Notes: generated by a model from the letters alone, not told the origin. A stretch of DNA of 64,000 nucleotides from Hydractinia symbiolongicarpus (GCF_029227915.1 NC_079880.1:20338501-20402500); one strand, 5' to 3'; shown: positions 1 through 12,660, counted from the stretch's first letter. Program-made: numbers and translations.

Positions 1-112
1 GTCGCTTTGAATCATTTTTTGTTCTCTTAGTTATCTTGTATTTTTGCTATATTTTATTTTCTCTAACTAAAATCTATATTCTGGCACAAAATAATTTTTT
101 GTTCACCTCTTC

Positions 113-558
113 CTTAATTACGTGAGTCGGTGTACGGTCCCAATGTAGTTGGAATTTTATAAATAAAATAAATTTATTATGAATAAAATTGAAATACGAT
201 ATAATGCTGAATTATTCTTTTCCGGTAGCGTCAGCGGAAGTGTGGACCATAGGAACACAAGGTGTGAAGTTTCAGTGTGAAACACTTTCTTTTATTACAA
301 AAACAATATACAATTCATTTATCTAATTATACGCAGTTCGTATCGATTTTCGATAGCCGCCACGAAACAATCCTATGCCACAAACTGAAGTTATAGCAAA
401 TAAATTATTTAATAATTCATCACGGATAGGGTGGGACAGCATTATATCGTAAATTTAATTCATAAATTTATTTTTTTTATAAAATTCCAACTACATTGGG
501 ACAACTACACCGACTCACATAATTAAGTTGCCAATTACATTGCGGCCTTAATTAAGGA
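113..558. mobile_element. Foldback / MITE-like element with long inverted arms
   Basis: The left arm (about 113-215) reappears as its reverse complement at about 431-525. The shared core reads GTGAGTCGGTGTA then CCCAATGTAGTTGGAATTT on the left, and the mirror image lies at 485-520. An inner pair (ACGATATAATGCT at 197-209, AGCATTATATCGT at 439-451) extends the arms. The right arm carries about 30 extra bases before the outer TTCCTTAATTA match near 550-558. No protein is encoded between the arms. This fits a non-autonomous DNA transposon; the superfamily cannot be named because no clear target duplication was found. Confidence 0.6.
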
Positions 559-1766
559 ATTCTATAATATACGAGGCTAATTTGATTTTAACCTATCAAA
601 TTTGGCAAGACTTGATAAGAGGGTTGTATTTGGTAACGATCGTAAAGTCGAATGAATAAGGCGGGAAACTTGACTTTGGCATCCTTAAACAAGCACAAGT
701 ATTGATGAGAAATGTTCCAAAATAGCCACAAAGAAAGCAGTTTGCTACAATTTTACAACTTCGTATATTTATTTAGAAATCGGTCCTTTAGGCGAGTAAA
801 GTCAACAGAAATCAGATAAATTTTTTCTGACAAATTTTTACAATTTTTCTGTCTTAAAATATGAAAACAAAATAAGAACAATTTCATGCTAAATATGGAG
901 AAAAAGTAAAACACCACAACTGAACCCAGATCCCTCTTTTTTTTTATAAAAGTTTAGTCATCCTTATTTTCCTCACCAAATTTAGCTTTTAGAACGAAAT
1001 GGCCAGTAAAAGCTAAGAAACACAAAACAGTGATCGAAAGTGATGACAAAAGAATGAAGACATGCACATACTGAAGAAAAAATAGTCCTCCTACAAGGTG
1101 TTGGGTCTTTGGTCATCCTTTAGGTCCCAGGTCCTTATTTAGGGTCCTTTTTTACAGTTCTGGGTCTCGGGTCTTTCCAAAGTGTTTTGAGTCTTCCTAT
1201 AGCATACTGGATCCAGGATCCTTATTCGAGGTCCTGGGTTCTCCCGTAGGATCTTGGGTCTAAACTCTGTGTAATAAAAAATTCTAAAGTAGCATTACTT
1301 GCTGGAAACACTGTAATTTTATTATAAAAAATTTTGATCGAGAAATGCTTTTTAGGTTCCACCTGCGAAAATTTGTTCCTCAAATTTTTTGTCCTTTAAG
1401 GTATACTTGCTTATCACACTTCTAAAGTTCGTTATATCAATTACTTTTTACGCCGTATGTATATTTATGGAGAATTCACATGGAAGCAGAGTAAATCATT
1501 TTTTAAATATAATTACAATAACACAATGTTTTTCAAACGCCTGAACATAAAATTCAGCATTTTCCAAGTTATTTGAAGTGATTTTGTTGTTGTTATTTGA
1601 GTTCTTACTCAAAGTCGACAGTATCTATCAACTTTTTTAATAATGGGTATTCAAAAGATTACAGAAAAAGCAATTACATCAATGCGGTGATAATAATTAA
1701 CGTTTTGTGTGTTGTAGCACCTTGAGTATGAATATTTTTGGCATGAGGGATTTTTTCAGAAAACGT
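559..1766. other. Non-coding stretch with a GGGTCC-rich low-complexity patch
   Basis: No convincing coding region is visible. Between about 1085 and 1262 the sequence repeats short words built on GGGTC and GGTCC in an irregular way, unlike the AT-rich surroundings. The rest is AT-rich unique sequence. Confidence 0.4.
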
Positions 1767-2957
1767 CTGTCCCTTGCAACTAAGAATCGTCTAAACAAAT
1801 AATTGACTCCATTCCAATTCCTTGATACATTCGTTTTTAAAATCTTCGTCATGATGGTAATATAGATGGTTATTATTGGTTCTAAAATAAAAAAATAAAA
1901 TAAAAAAACCGAAAAAATAGGACAAATATAACCATCATGGAATCCCCGATACAAAAGTCCGTTTTAGATGAGTTGCTATTTTATTATAAGTGTTGCGGAT
2001 AAATAATGAACCTGTAAAATTATTTTTATAGTAACAGCGATTTGTTATTCTTTTAAGGTCCTAAGATGACAGTGTACAGATGACAGGTGAACTGGGATTC
2101 GTAGTCTGACATATATACCTCATAACATGTGCATTATTTAGTATTGCGTAAATACAAACTTCTGTTATAATGGTTAAAATATATTAATATTATCTTCTGT
2201 GTCTCAATTGTATTATTTATTTAAAAAAAACACATTTCCGTTCAAGCAATCAAGGACGAAGGTTTTTATAAAGGTTTAAAATCAAGATTTTCGGAAGCTT
2301 TTTATCAAGTTTAAACAAAGGTTTTCGTTGCAGTGCTTAAGAAGTTTTAATAAGTTACCGTCAAATCAAACTAAGTTTAAAAAAATCCAAAGATGCAAGA
2401 ATGGTTAGTACAACTTTATTTTTCATTTTAATTATTGTACATTTTTGAATTATGGCGTGGTTATTTCTGATATTTCTTTTGTATATATTTTGTTTAAACT
2501 TGTTCAATGTCAATGTCAAAAGTTAGAAACGTAATCGGATAGGGGTTTTTAATTGTTATTCCGTAAAGCGGGCAGGTAGGGTCGGAACTATGTACCTCTT
2601 AAAAAACTGTGTTTCCAATTGCACATCCGTTGCATATCTGTTGATCTGTGTTTATGAATAATTTAATTCTACTTACTTTTTTTTGCAAGATAAGATTTTG
2701 TACTTCTTTTTCATTTAATGAATTAGATCTGCCAGCAACATCCAAAGCCGTTTCACCGTCATCATTCTGGATGTTAACATCGACGCCATATGAAAGCAAT
2801 AGTTTAACGCATTCCACATTGCCATTCGAAGAAGCTAAATGCAATGGTGTCTGTCCTTCATCAGTCATGTTGTTTATTTCAGAATTGTCGCGCTGAAGCA
2901 GTAAACTTAGACATTCTTTGCAATCATCATTAGCAGCTCTGTGGTACGCATTCCATT
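1767..2957 (-). repeat. Inverted duplication, copy 1 (partner at 19031-20225)
   Basis: This segment and 19031-20225 are reverse complements of each other with only scattered differences. It includes the second half of the ankyrin exon, its splice donor, the presumed terminal exon and about 600 bases beyond. The match stops sharply near 2957 (partner 19031) inside the ankyrin exon and fades near 1767 (partner 20225). Copy 1 is attached to the rest of the gene, so it is probably the original. Confidence 0.85.
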
Positions 2958-3152
2958 TGCTGATATGGTCAGCTGTCCAGAGGTTACAGCCAAGACTTAT
3001 AAGAAGTTTAACCATTTCAGTTCTTTGATGCTTTACAGCTAGGTGAAGTGGCGTTGCTCCTCTATCACTTGTCATGTCCACCATCTCCGGATGTGTTAAC
3101 AAAAATATTCGTAAGCCTTCGACATCTCCTTGTTGTATGCAATGGTACACAC
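2677..3152 (-). CDS. Ankyrin-repeat exon of the HEPN-like/ankyrin gene
   Basis: An exon of 158 codons in the minus direction, encoding about four ankyrin repeats. Clear landmarks are two copies of TPLHLA (DRGATPLHLAVKHQ and GQTPLHLASSNG) plus helix ends such as VKLLISLG and VKLLLSYGVDV. The exon starts after an AG acceptor at 3154-3153 with phase 1, which matches the donor of the exon at 3402-3507. It ends at the strong donor AAA|GTAAGT (2677/2676). A short terminal exon starting at 2370 after an AG, ending in TAA at 2347, would close the frame after seven codons, but this last step is weak. Ankyrin repeats mediate protein binding; fused to HEPN-like regions they occur in expanded animal families linked to innate immunity. 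Confidence 0.75.
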
Positions 3153-3401
3153 CTAATGGGAATTATTATCATGATTTTTAGTGAATCTTTTTAAAAGGGT
3201 CTGTGATAAGTGGATTATTTGGGGAAATAAAGTGCAGCGTCTCTTTCTTTTTTTAAAAAAAGAAGTATTAATTTATTAATTTTGACAAATGTGTACGACA
3301 GGCTCAAAAACTATATCAGAAACCTTTGTTAGGTAAAAACATAAAGCTTTGGAGAGCAATTGTTAATATACTTTTTTCAGGAAATTAATTAATTTTCCTA
3401 C

Positions 3402-3507
3402 TTGAGAATGATTTTTGGCGTTCCCTCCTGGAAGGGACTTTTCGTTCCTGTGCACCTTCAGTTAAAAACTCCATGTCCTCTGTGTCATCACAGTGTGCCT
3501 CCATTTC
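3402..3507 (-). CDS. Small middle exon linking the HEPN-like and ankyrin exons
   Basis: Read on the minus strand, an AG acceptor at 3509-3508 is followed by 35 codons plus one base, and a GT donor at 3401-3400. Its entry phase (0) matches a CAG|GTACCA donor at 3877/3876 in the large upstream exon. Its exit phase (1) matches the ankyrin exon. The peptide is charged (EMEAHCDDTEDME then a basic stretch PSRRERQKS) and looks like a linker. The phase agreement at both ends is the main support. Confidence 0.6.
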
Positions 3508-3876
3508 CTAACATATATGATATATCATAAGTCAATATTATAAATTACAAATTATTTCATACTTATGTCATACAATAACTGGCGGGCAAAGATGATAAAA
3601 AAAAATATTAAATATAAAATCTTCAATTAGTAATTAGTTTTCATAAATGACTTTTATCTACATATCCATTTAATCCAGATAGCGGTTGAGAAAATTAAAA
3701 TCTTATTTTCCTTGTTGCGATGTTAAAAATAATTTATTCAAATAGTTGAAAATGCTGAAGCATTTTAGAATGTATAATGGAGTCAACAGTTTAGGGGAAA
3801 AAGGTATCGGAAATTTTTCACAAAGTTGTTTATTATAACATGACAAACGGATATGAAAATAGAAACTTAGTGGTAC

Positions 3877-5382
3877 CTGTAATAAGTTTTTCTTAAGATG
3901 CTTTGTAATATCGACTAGCATTTCTGTGAGCCTCTCCGTAGCTTCTTTAGTAAAAGTTGAAATGCCAAAAGTTGCTGTTACAATATCTTTGTCTTCTTCA
4001 TCTTCATTGCAATCAATGCTGACAGTACAATGATCCAGTGAATGACTGTAAAGGATTTGAGAGAATTCTTGAGTAATTATTACGGATCTTACATTTTTTG
4101 CAATCACGTCTTGTTTTTTTTTAGTTACATCTTCATGCAAAGACATGTCAAAATAAAGATGGAGTGACTTATATTTGTAACCCACGCAGGTAAGTGAAAG
4201 TTTCTTTTGCATTGTTTTATTGACAAGTTCGTCAAACAAATTTGTTAAGTCCTTTATTAGGCAAGATAATTGATCCTTATTAATCCGTTCAAAGCAGCTT
4301 GGTATGTTATCCTCGTCCGATTTGATGTTTAACTTGACTTTTATTTTCAAGGCGCTCGTGTTGTTCTGTGTCTTAACGTTGAACTCATCCAAGTTGATGA
4401 TCAAAGAATCCTTATTTATTTGCAAAAACTCGGATACAATGCTGATGGCACACAATCCAAAATTGATTTGAATTATCTTAGAGGGTTGCGAAATAACATT
4501 TTTTATGTCACCCAGCAGTTTACGATATTTAGACGAACACTCAAATCTAATTTCCAGCTTAGTTCTTTGGAAGCAGATGTTATATTCTGTCGTAAAATGC
4601 TGTCGAAACACATCTCGTCTTGTATTTAACACAAGATCAAACTCAAATATCTTCTTATCACGTGTTTCTATGCTTATATACGTCGGTACCATCATACTTA
4701 AAAGATCTCTAATACCACGCTTGCAGTTATTCAGATCAGCGTTCCATTCTGTTATTTCAGGACCACTAACATTGGACATTTTTTGTTGTTTGATTATTTC
4801 AAAGTCACCATATTCCATGTGAGCTTTTCTGTTCCGCACCTTTACAATGTGATCAAAGCATCTTGATATGTTCCTGAACCTGCATGAGTTGTTGTTGATA
4901 TTGAAACATCTAACGCAATACAGACACGTCGAACAGCATACTCTTCGCTCCAAACATTGTGCACCGCTATGCAGCACTTCTGATTGTGCTAATGCTTGAT
5001 AGGGATTCCTACAGGTTGGGAAAACAGACAGGTTATTTTGAAACTGTTTCAGCAATGACATATCGAGTTGATCAATAATAATTGATTCCTTTAATGACAT
5101 TCTGTGATCGTATATTTTTACTTTATTGTTTCTGTGAACAAGCAAGCTTATTCTTTCCATGTCAGTTGCTGAGTATGTACTTAAAATTGCTGAAAATGCA
5201 ATGTTGGGGTCAGTGATATGTGCGGCTCTTGCTATGTCACTACAAAGGCACATATATTCAAAAGCTCTTTTGTAGGCATATTTGCAAGTACATAACAAGC
5301 ATTCGAGTTGTTCTTCGTATTCGTGTATCTGATCTCCCGATGTACCTTCACTGGAAGAAGATGTCTCCATAGCTTGCGCCAT
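3877..5382 (-). CDS. Large N-terminal exon with HEPN-like motif and cysteine-rich segment
   Basis: An open frame of 502 codons to a plausible donor CAG|GTACCA; read without splicing it continues to a stop at 3703 (559 residues). The ATG at 5382 follows an acceptor (TTTTTGCAG, ending 5403), so at least one 5' UTR exon lies upstream. Residues about 120-170 are cysteine-rich (CLERRVCCSTCLYCVRC). They are followed by VKVRNRKAHMEYGDFE, which contains R-x4-H as in the active site of HEPN ribonuclease-like domains, here closest to the DZIP3-like type by eye. The remaining ~300 residues form no domain I recognise. Splicing gives a protein of about 700 residues ending in ankyrin repeats. The HEPN call rests on one motif and helical context, so it is tentative; that this is a real host gene is more secure. 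Confidence 0.65.
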
Positions 5383-5567
5383 TTTGATTCCCGAATCGCT
5401 CTCTGCAAAAAGTAAACATTATATTATAAAGATAAAAAAAAGAACCTAAGATAAGAACATGTGACACAAGAGCTTATTCAATTTGAAACAGAACACATAT
5501 GGGTGTTTACGCCTATATACAGCATGCTTATTGTTTATACCACTCTTTATTCTTGCTTCTTTCTTAA

Positions 5568-6118
5568 AAAAGAATGTGCAACGAAGAAGTTATTGTAGTT
5601 CTCTTTTCTTGGAATTTTTCTTTTGTTTTGAGAGGGTGTCTCTTTGTATTTTCGCAATAAATAGTTTTTTTAGTGTTTGTTGTTTTTTATATTTGCTTTA
5701 ACTAAAGCATGTTAACAAAAATTAAAAGAGTTTTAGCAAAGTAATATGAAGCACTTAAAGAAATATACAGTGATTTCCCGCATAATCTGACAAAAAGATA
5801 TATTTCTATGAAATACGTTTTGTTAAAATTGATTGGTTAATTAAAGAAATCCAAGAATACAAAATGTTTTTTCCCGAAGAAATAATTAAAAGAATTTTCT
5901 TTAAATGACTTTCATTTCTGAAGATAAAGTTTTAAAATAAGTTGTGTAAGAAAGGAAAAGAACGAAGATAATCACTTTTTCCGAAAAAAACGAGTGCAAC
6001 AAAGAAGTTATTGTAGTTTTATTTTCTCAGAGTTTTCTTTTTTTTTAAAAAAAAAAAAGCGTGCCTCTTTCTATTTTCTTAACAAATAATATTTTTGTGT
6101 TGCTTTTGCATATACTTG
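5568..6118 (+). repeat. Pair of diverged ~130-bp direct repeats
   Basis: The segment 5568-5700 (starting AAAAAAGAATGTGCAACGAA) is repeated at 5986-6118 in the same orientation with many substitutions. Both share a run GAAGTTATTGTAGTT and a later CTATTTTC/GTATTTTC ... AATA block. No coding capacity is evident. The 290 bases between the copies are AT-rich. Confidence 0.55.
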
Positions 6119-8174
6119 TACAGAACTGAAGATGCTTAATGATTTTTCAAATCCAGTTTAGTTGGTTTTAAAATAGTAGTTTATAAAAAAATCGTTTACT
6201 ATTAACGATGCCGAGATATAAAGTTGAGAGCGGGTGTACATGTAAATAGACAAATTAAAACAGGAGAAAACTTAAGTATGGCAATGTCTATATGCGTTTT
6301 TTATAGAATATACAAAATATATATATTCAATATACAATATACAAACATAGGATGCACTCTAGCCTACTTTTACGCTGTAAAAGTATTGCTAGACTTTTTT
6401 TAGCTTGTGTTGGATGCAATACAGTTTCTGAAAAAAGTAAAAAACACCCTCTGTCCTGGCCTGAATAGTCTAAATTATGTGCTGTCGTAACGCATGACGT
6501 GATACGATAATAAAAATAAATAAATACCTTGGAACCATGGAATACGCACTTTATTAACATAATTTATACAGAATAATAAAACATTTAATTAACATAATAT
6601 ATGCAAAATTATTAAGCATCATTTTTTAAAACGTAAACACACTAACAGTAAGAAAAACATAAAAAAATCAAACCTGGCAACGTTTCAAGCTCTACAACAT
6701 GTCTTTTGTCACAAGAGATTGTATGGCGTTTGTGCACTAAAATGAAATAACGTGAATTTTTTTATTACGAATAAAATTGAAACAAAGGTGAGTAATACTC
6801 AATGGGTATTTCTCATCGCAGTACAGGGAAAAATACTTCCATGAAAATAAATTCCATGAAAACTGATAAGTCAGGTAATTCTGGGAATATATTCTTACAG
6901 TTAAACAAACAAAGATATGAATATTCACATGGATAGTTGATAATAAGATTAAATCCAAGGCACTAAAAAAAAATCTTGTTTTTCTGTTTACTTTTGTTTT
7001 ATTTTTGAATTGGTAGCAAAACATGGCTACACCGTCGCGTGAAATCCAATTTAACGCGACAGTGTGGCAATATAATCATAAAAAGGGGGTAACTAATGTT
7101 ATTTTCAAAATAAAGAGCTGAATTATGTTTTAAAAACTATAGATTATTTAGTACATCGTATTTTACGAAAAACTGAAAGTTGCTTTTTGTTGTTAAAAAA
7201 CACACCGTAAATTTCTTAAGAGAAACCGTTGGGCAATAATGCAACTGCAAGCAAGCCGCAACAAAAGCAATAAAAATAAATATAGCTGGGAACACCTCAT
7301 AAATAAGGATTGAAAAAAAATTCAAAAATTTGCAAGTGTAAAATTTGAGAAGATGAGCTGGCTGGCAAAGAATTTCCTTGTTCGCAAGCTAGTGCTTGAA
7401 TTTCGGGTAAATGCTACTCGTCTTTATTCTTTGATGTCATAATTAATACAAAATCTTCTTCATTTTACCCTCAAGCAATGATTTATAACCTTTTATGTTC
7501 GACCCACGTACTTTGAACTCGTAAAAGTTCACTTGTCAATGCTTAGAACAGACTTAGGAGTAAGGTTATTTGGTTTTGAGTGACACTGCGATACAGCATT
7601 GCTTATTTCCTTGACGATTGACAGTTAACGTTAATTGTTCCAGAATGCAAATATCTCAGAAACTTCAACAAGGGCATTTTCTACGCTCCTGACCGACACT
7701 ACGCATCTTCCTAAATGGAGCTTTCGCAGGCATATGGTAGCGAAGCATTCGTGAGGAGATGTTATTTTTCCATTTCGAGATGTGGCTAAAAAACTGCCAT
7801 TTCTTGAAAAAATATAAATAATGGATTGTCTTATTGTATTTTTTTAAAAAATTTTTAGTTCTATAGATATTTAAGATTTAAAAAATTCAAACTGGAAACT
7901 TGCAATGTGATATGATGGCTCTGACAAATATTGGAATTTTTACCCTTATTTAAAAATATTATTGTTAAAAGTTCAAACTTTGGTTATGTAAAAATATTAT
8001 TGAGAGTACAGTCCATACTACAAAATATTTTTGTTTTCTGTAACTTTGCAAGATATTAAAAGTATTAATTTCTACTTACTACCTTCAATAATGATGTCAG
8101 AAGGTCATTGAAACATCTTTGAAGCTAATATCTTCAGAATGAAAAAAAAGGTTTTAAAAAAAATCTGAAAGGTT
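6119..8174. other. AT-rich non-coding stretch
   Basis: No convincing gene on either strand. There is a short TA-rich patch near 6310-6345 (repeated ATATACAA words). Short open frames here have the composition of random AT-rich DNA. Confidence 0.4.
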
Positions 8175-8760
8175 TATCAGCGTAACTACCTCTGGATATA
8201 CATTAGATCCAACATTAGCAAATATATTCATGTGTTTTTTGAAAAGATCTGGTTATAAGCTAGTCCTACAGAATTCAAGTTTATCATTTAAAGACCTTAT
8301 GTAAACGGATAATATTTTTCACCTAAAGTCTAGTCATCAGAATATCACTTTTACATATGAAAAAAGGGTGGACAGTCCATTGCATTTCTTAAAACGTTTG
8401 TATCAAACTTGAAAGTTTAACATTTATCACCAGTTTATAAGAAACCCTATTTTAGTGCCGTTTGTACTAACTTCACTTGTTTCATACCTATTAAACTTAA
8501 GCATTGGTTGATTGTTATCATTCATGTTTTGTCTTTAGGACTTTTCATGATAGAGTTTCCCAGCCTGAGTAAATTCTTGGTAAAATTGGATACACTTCTA
8601 ATGTTTTTGATATTTTTCTTAGAATCTTTTTAAATAAAAACTGCACATCCAGAGTGGTTTTCTTTTTTACTGCTAAGAAAAAAGTTGTACTTATATTATC
8701 ATATTTAGAAATGATTTTTTGCAACACATAAATCGTTTATTGCTTGAAGAGAAATTGCCT
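8175..8760 (+). pseudogene. Decayed Penelope-like reverse transcriptase remnant
   Basis: Read in shifting plus-strand frames, the DNA keeps pieces of a reverse transcriptase of the Penelope-like type: LDPTLANIFMCF at about 8202-8237, FTYEKRVDSPLHFL near 8350-8391, and YKKPYFSAVCTNF followed by FIPIKLKH at about 8437-8500. In intact elements these correspond to the conserved G-P-x-L-A-N stretch before the catalytic aspartates, and to the Y-R-K-P-T-F-S block after them. The catalytic YxDD block itself is lost and the frame is broken many times. No GIY-YIG endonuclease was recognised downstream. The copy is old and inactive. Confidence 0.5.
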
Positions 8761-9567
8761 TTTTGTCATCTTAAGCTGATTCTTTTCTTTCCTTAGGGCC
8801 GTTAATTAACGCCTTTTCCTTTAAAAATAAAATACCTAAACTATTAGGTATTTTATTTTTAGTTTTTTTCGCGTTTAGTGATACAAGTGTAAGTGTAGTG
8901 ACTGCAATGTCACTTATTATGATAAAACTAAACGCCGCTATAATGGTTCATCTCACAGGAAAAGAAATTAAAGTTGTTCCCCAAACCACCGCTGATTTTG
9001 ATCATTACTTATATTCCCTCTCCGTTGTTTGAAATTGTTTTCATACTTACAAAGAAGTTTATTGACTTCAAACTTTCACGTATGCAGAGTTTACACATAG
9101 AGGATGGATTATTTTGGATTATTTGTTGTTATGAAATTATGGTTTTCCTATAAAAACTATTATAACAACTTGTGATCGTTTTTATTTTCTTCTACTTCAC
9201 AAAAAATGGTCATTCTTCTCATTAGGATCCCGGAAGAAGCGAGAGAGAGTGAGCACAGAAAGTCGCCAATTAGTGGCATATTTATCATTCATTTGCTAGT
9301 GTGAAGTTGGGATACATCCTAAGAACGGATATCACTGTTTAAGCCTTATCTAAGAGTGATCCATGTTATACATTCCTTGAAAACAGTCTAGATAAACTGA
9401 GGATAATTAAGTTGTGCATGTATATAATTAACTTTGCATTACATTACACTTCTCCAGATAACAGGGTCGCACAGCAATGCATTTTTAAAGAACTCCTGCA
9501 AATTCTAAATTTTTTGATTTTAAAAATATCGAGGTTTTATAACAATTAAAGTTTATATTGCTATTTA
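8761..9567. other. Non-coding stretch
   Basis: No gene is recognised. A small inverted repeat surrounds 8821-8865 (AATAAAATACCTAAACTA / TAGGTATTTTATTTTTAG), enough for a hairpin, but nothing else is notable. Confidence 0.35.
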
Positions 9568-10001
9568 CAGATACACACACTTTTGTTTCTATTGTTATTT
9601 GCAGATACACACGCTTTTTGTTTGTGTTGTTATGTACAGATACATACGCTTTTCTTTCTGTTGTTATTTACAGATGCACACGCTTTTGCTTCTGTTGTTA
9701 TTTACAGATGCACACGCTTTTGCTTCTGTTGTTATTTACAGATACACACGCTTTTGTTTCTGTTGTTATTTACAGATACACACGCTTTTGTTTCTGTTGT
9801 TATTTACAGATACACACGCTTGTGTTTCTGTTGTTATTTACAGATACACACGCTTTTGTTTCTATTGTTATTCACAGATACACACGCTTTTTTTCTGTTG
9901 ATATTTACAGATACACACGCTTTTGTTTCGATTGTTACTTACAGATACATACGCTTTTGTTTCTATTGTTATTTACAGATTTACACGCTTTTGTTGTGTA
10001 A
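9568..10001 (+). repeat. 34-bp minisatellite, about 13 copies
   Basis: Unit: CAGATACACACGCTTTTG followed by TTTCTGTTGTTATTTA. About thirteen tandem copies run from 9568 to 10001, with a few substitutions per copy and more divergence at both ends. Because 34 is not a multiple of three and the unit lacks stops in every frame, overlapping open frames appear in all three plus-strand frames; they are by-products of the repeat and not genes. Confidence 0.9.
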
Positions 10002-10218
10002 TCTTGTGCAAAAGCACTTTCAAAAATACTTATATGGCATTTGCTATTGCAAATTTTACTGCGTGTAACAAACAGGCCGTTGAAAAGGAAAGCTTGTTGC
10101 AAATATTCGTTGATTTGTAAATGTAAGCATATTTTTAATTTTTTAATAGAACAAGAGACAGTTAATAGGCAGATGAGGCAAGAGATGGTGTTAAAAATGA
10201 AATTTTTGCGCAGTTATT

Positions 10219-10248
10219 ATGCCAATAATTTTAAAATTATTGGCATAT
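10219..10248. repeat. 30-bp perfect palindrome
   Basis: The half-site TATGCCAATAATTTT is followed immediately by its exact reverse complement, with no spacer. It could extrude as a cruciform or act as a dimeric protein site. There is no gene nearby to give it a role. Confidence 0.7.
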
Positions 10249-12000
10249 AAAATTGTCGCTTGTATAACTTTTTCGATTTTGGCTTCAAAGCTTGTTTTGT
10301 CTTACTTTCATTTTGTTTGAATTTTCACCAAAATTACAATCTGTTTCATTACAGACGAGTGCAGACGAGTGACTAAGTAGCTGTTGACGAGTGTGGAGGT
10401 CATTTAAATTAGTTTCACCTAGTAGGTGTAAATTGTTTCGGCTTTAAAAAGGACAATGAAAAGATAATATTTTTATAGGTTTAAAGTACACACGCTTTTT
10501 CGAAGTCAGTAAACATAGCATTGATTTAGAAATTACAAGAAAAAAAAAGCTTACCGAACTTTGTTTAGAGCTCACATCGTCCCCACAAAACAATACTAAT
10601 TACAAAAAAGGATTCGTTTGTTTTTAAAGTAGCCACGTTATATACAAACTCATGATTTAAACGTGTTTACAATTCGGGCAAAAACCTTTAAAACCAAAAC
10701 GATGGATTAAAAACTCTCCATACCGCCGCTTTTACTCCCTGTTTAGCAGTTATGTTTACACTATTGTTTAACAGTAACGGTGGAGAGTTCTCTTCGTATT
10801 TACAAATTATGATTCAACTTAAACAGCGTTTTAAAAAGTAAACAAGAAGCCAATGGTCTTGACTATTCCCGCTATTAGCATTGCACTTGCTGTTTTATGA
10901 GACATAATAAAATCTGACACGAGGCCGGCTGTTTCTATTTTTCGATACTTTTTTTTTGTAGAAAATTGTCCTTAACTAGGAAGCGTATGGATAACCCAGG
11001 GATTCAAGTAAGCTAACCTAAGAAACTATTAAGAGGAAAAATAACGCAAAATATATACTGGAATTCAAATCTCAATTCTGGTAAAAATTGGTTAATTCAG
11101 GAAAATAGTTTTCCCCGAAAAAAACCACAAGAACAGCATAACAACCAAAAAACGCAAGAAGGGAACTAAAAATGTTTTCTAAGAACACGCAGCTGTATGA
11201 ACATGTTCCAAGAAGCGATTTTTATAAACATGTTTTGTCTTCCCAAACCAAAATTAATAGCTATATAATGCACAACAACTTTCGTTATTCATTATAGAAA
11301 AGATGGCTGTGTTTTAAACAACAACCTTGCACGCTTCTCTCTTTATCAGCTAATAAGCAACATAAAAATGAAATCTTATAAAACACGAAACAACTTGTAA
11401 GCAATATCCAGTTTAAATTAAGGAACTATAAAAAAGGAGAAACAACACGAATTTAGTTTCCAGGACCCTTCTTTTAAAAAGTCATGTAAATTCATATAAC
11501 TACAACTGCAATTAAAAGTTTAATTTCAATTGTCTTTCCGGGTTTCCAACAGACGTAGCTGTACAATATATAGAAACGTAAGTAGCACTGAACCTCGAGC
11601 AGTCTACCAATATTTGGTTTCTCCTAATTATTAAAATGTGCTACGCATGTATTTGCATCAACTCTTTATGGTTCACACCACAAAATGATGAAGCAAATAG
11701 GAAGAAAAAAATAAAGCAGCACATTGTAGTAAATCTACTTTAAAAGAGCTGCCAAACGAGCTGTTTATTTTTTACTTTAATGACTTACACGAAAGTCAAA
11801 CGTATGGTGGGAGAAAAGTTCATGAGCAACGAGGACAGAAACGTCTTAATTCATCAAGGATATTATATATGACATACAAATATAACTAAAATCGACAGAA
11901 AAGTACTCTAGCAGCCTGTGAAAATATCCACCTTGGTAGAGGAAAAATGAAAGAGATCAGTCTTTTAAGTTTTAAGGTGGAAGTAGTTTTTTTGAATTTG
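10249..12000. other. Non-coding stretch
   Basis: No gene or element recognised. One more CACACGCTTTTTCG fragment of the minisatellite word occurs near 10489, outside the array. Confidence 0.35.
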
Positions 12001-12660
12001 TATTTGTATACCTGTTTTCTTCATATAGAAGACGAAAGATCTTAAAACGCTGATCAAGAAATGTGTAAGATAGTGTACTTTTGACAATCGGTTAAAGAAA
12101 CATTGGTGTTAAAATGTTTTTAATGACGACATAAACCCGTCTGTTTTGAGAGGGATTTGGAGACGCAGGTTTCGAAAAGTTACCCAACTTGGTCCCAGGT
12201 TAAGTTAAGCTATTGAAGTTAAATTAATGTTATTGACATCGTGAAGTTTAATTTTTTTTCGATCAAAATTTAACCATTTAACATTTTTTAGCGACTTAAA
12301 AGAAATATAAAGCGTCCACCTTGCCTGTTCCAGACAAAAAAACAGCCTATTGATATAAACGCTTAGCTTGCTTCAAAAGTTTAGTTTTCTAGCAAAACAA
12401 ACTTTAAAAATTTCTGACTTAGCTAGCTAGCTTTTTTTGCATATTAGTAAATAAACCCGTTTAATCCATTGAAGGAGAAGAACAATGAAAGAAATCCAAC
12501 ATTTAAATTGCTGTGACGTCAGCAAATTTTTTTTTTACTAATATGTTTCACAGTTACTTCAATTGTACTAAGCAAAAAATTCTGATCAAAATAATGTATA
12601 GGATCCTGTGGTGTTAATCAGCGGTTAAGGAGATAAAAAGAGTTTAAGTTGACCACAGCA
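12001..12660 (+). repeat. Two diverged copies of the 'GATCAAGAAAATGTA' dispersed repeat family
   Basis: Around 12049-12340 and 12500-12640 occur words shared with the clearer copies at 43905-44345 and 45680-46590. Examples are CTGATCAAGAAATGT with a later CTTTTGACAATCGGTTAA, GTGACGTCAGCAAA, and CCACCTTGCCTGTTCCAGAC at the end of the first copy. Both are old, non-coding copies of a short interspersed element. Confidence 0.5.

Noticed and set aside
9568-10001. Possible CRISPR-like array
   Set aside because: Repeats are directly tandem with no unique spacers, and the genome is eukaryotic.
9558-10120. Several overlapping repeat-rich open frames (RYTRFCFCCYLQ type)
   Set aside because: The 34-bp minisatellite has no stops in any plus frame, so all three frames open automatically.
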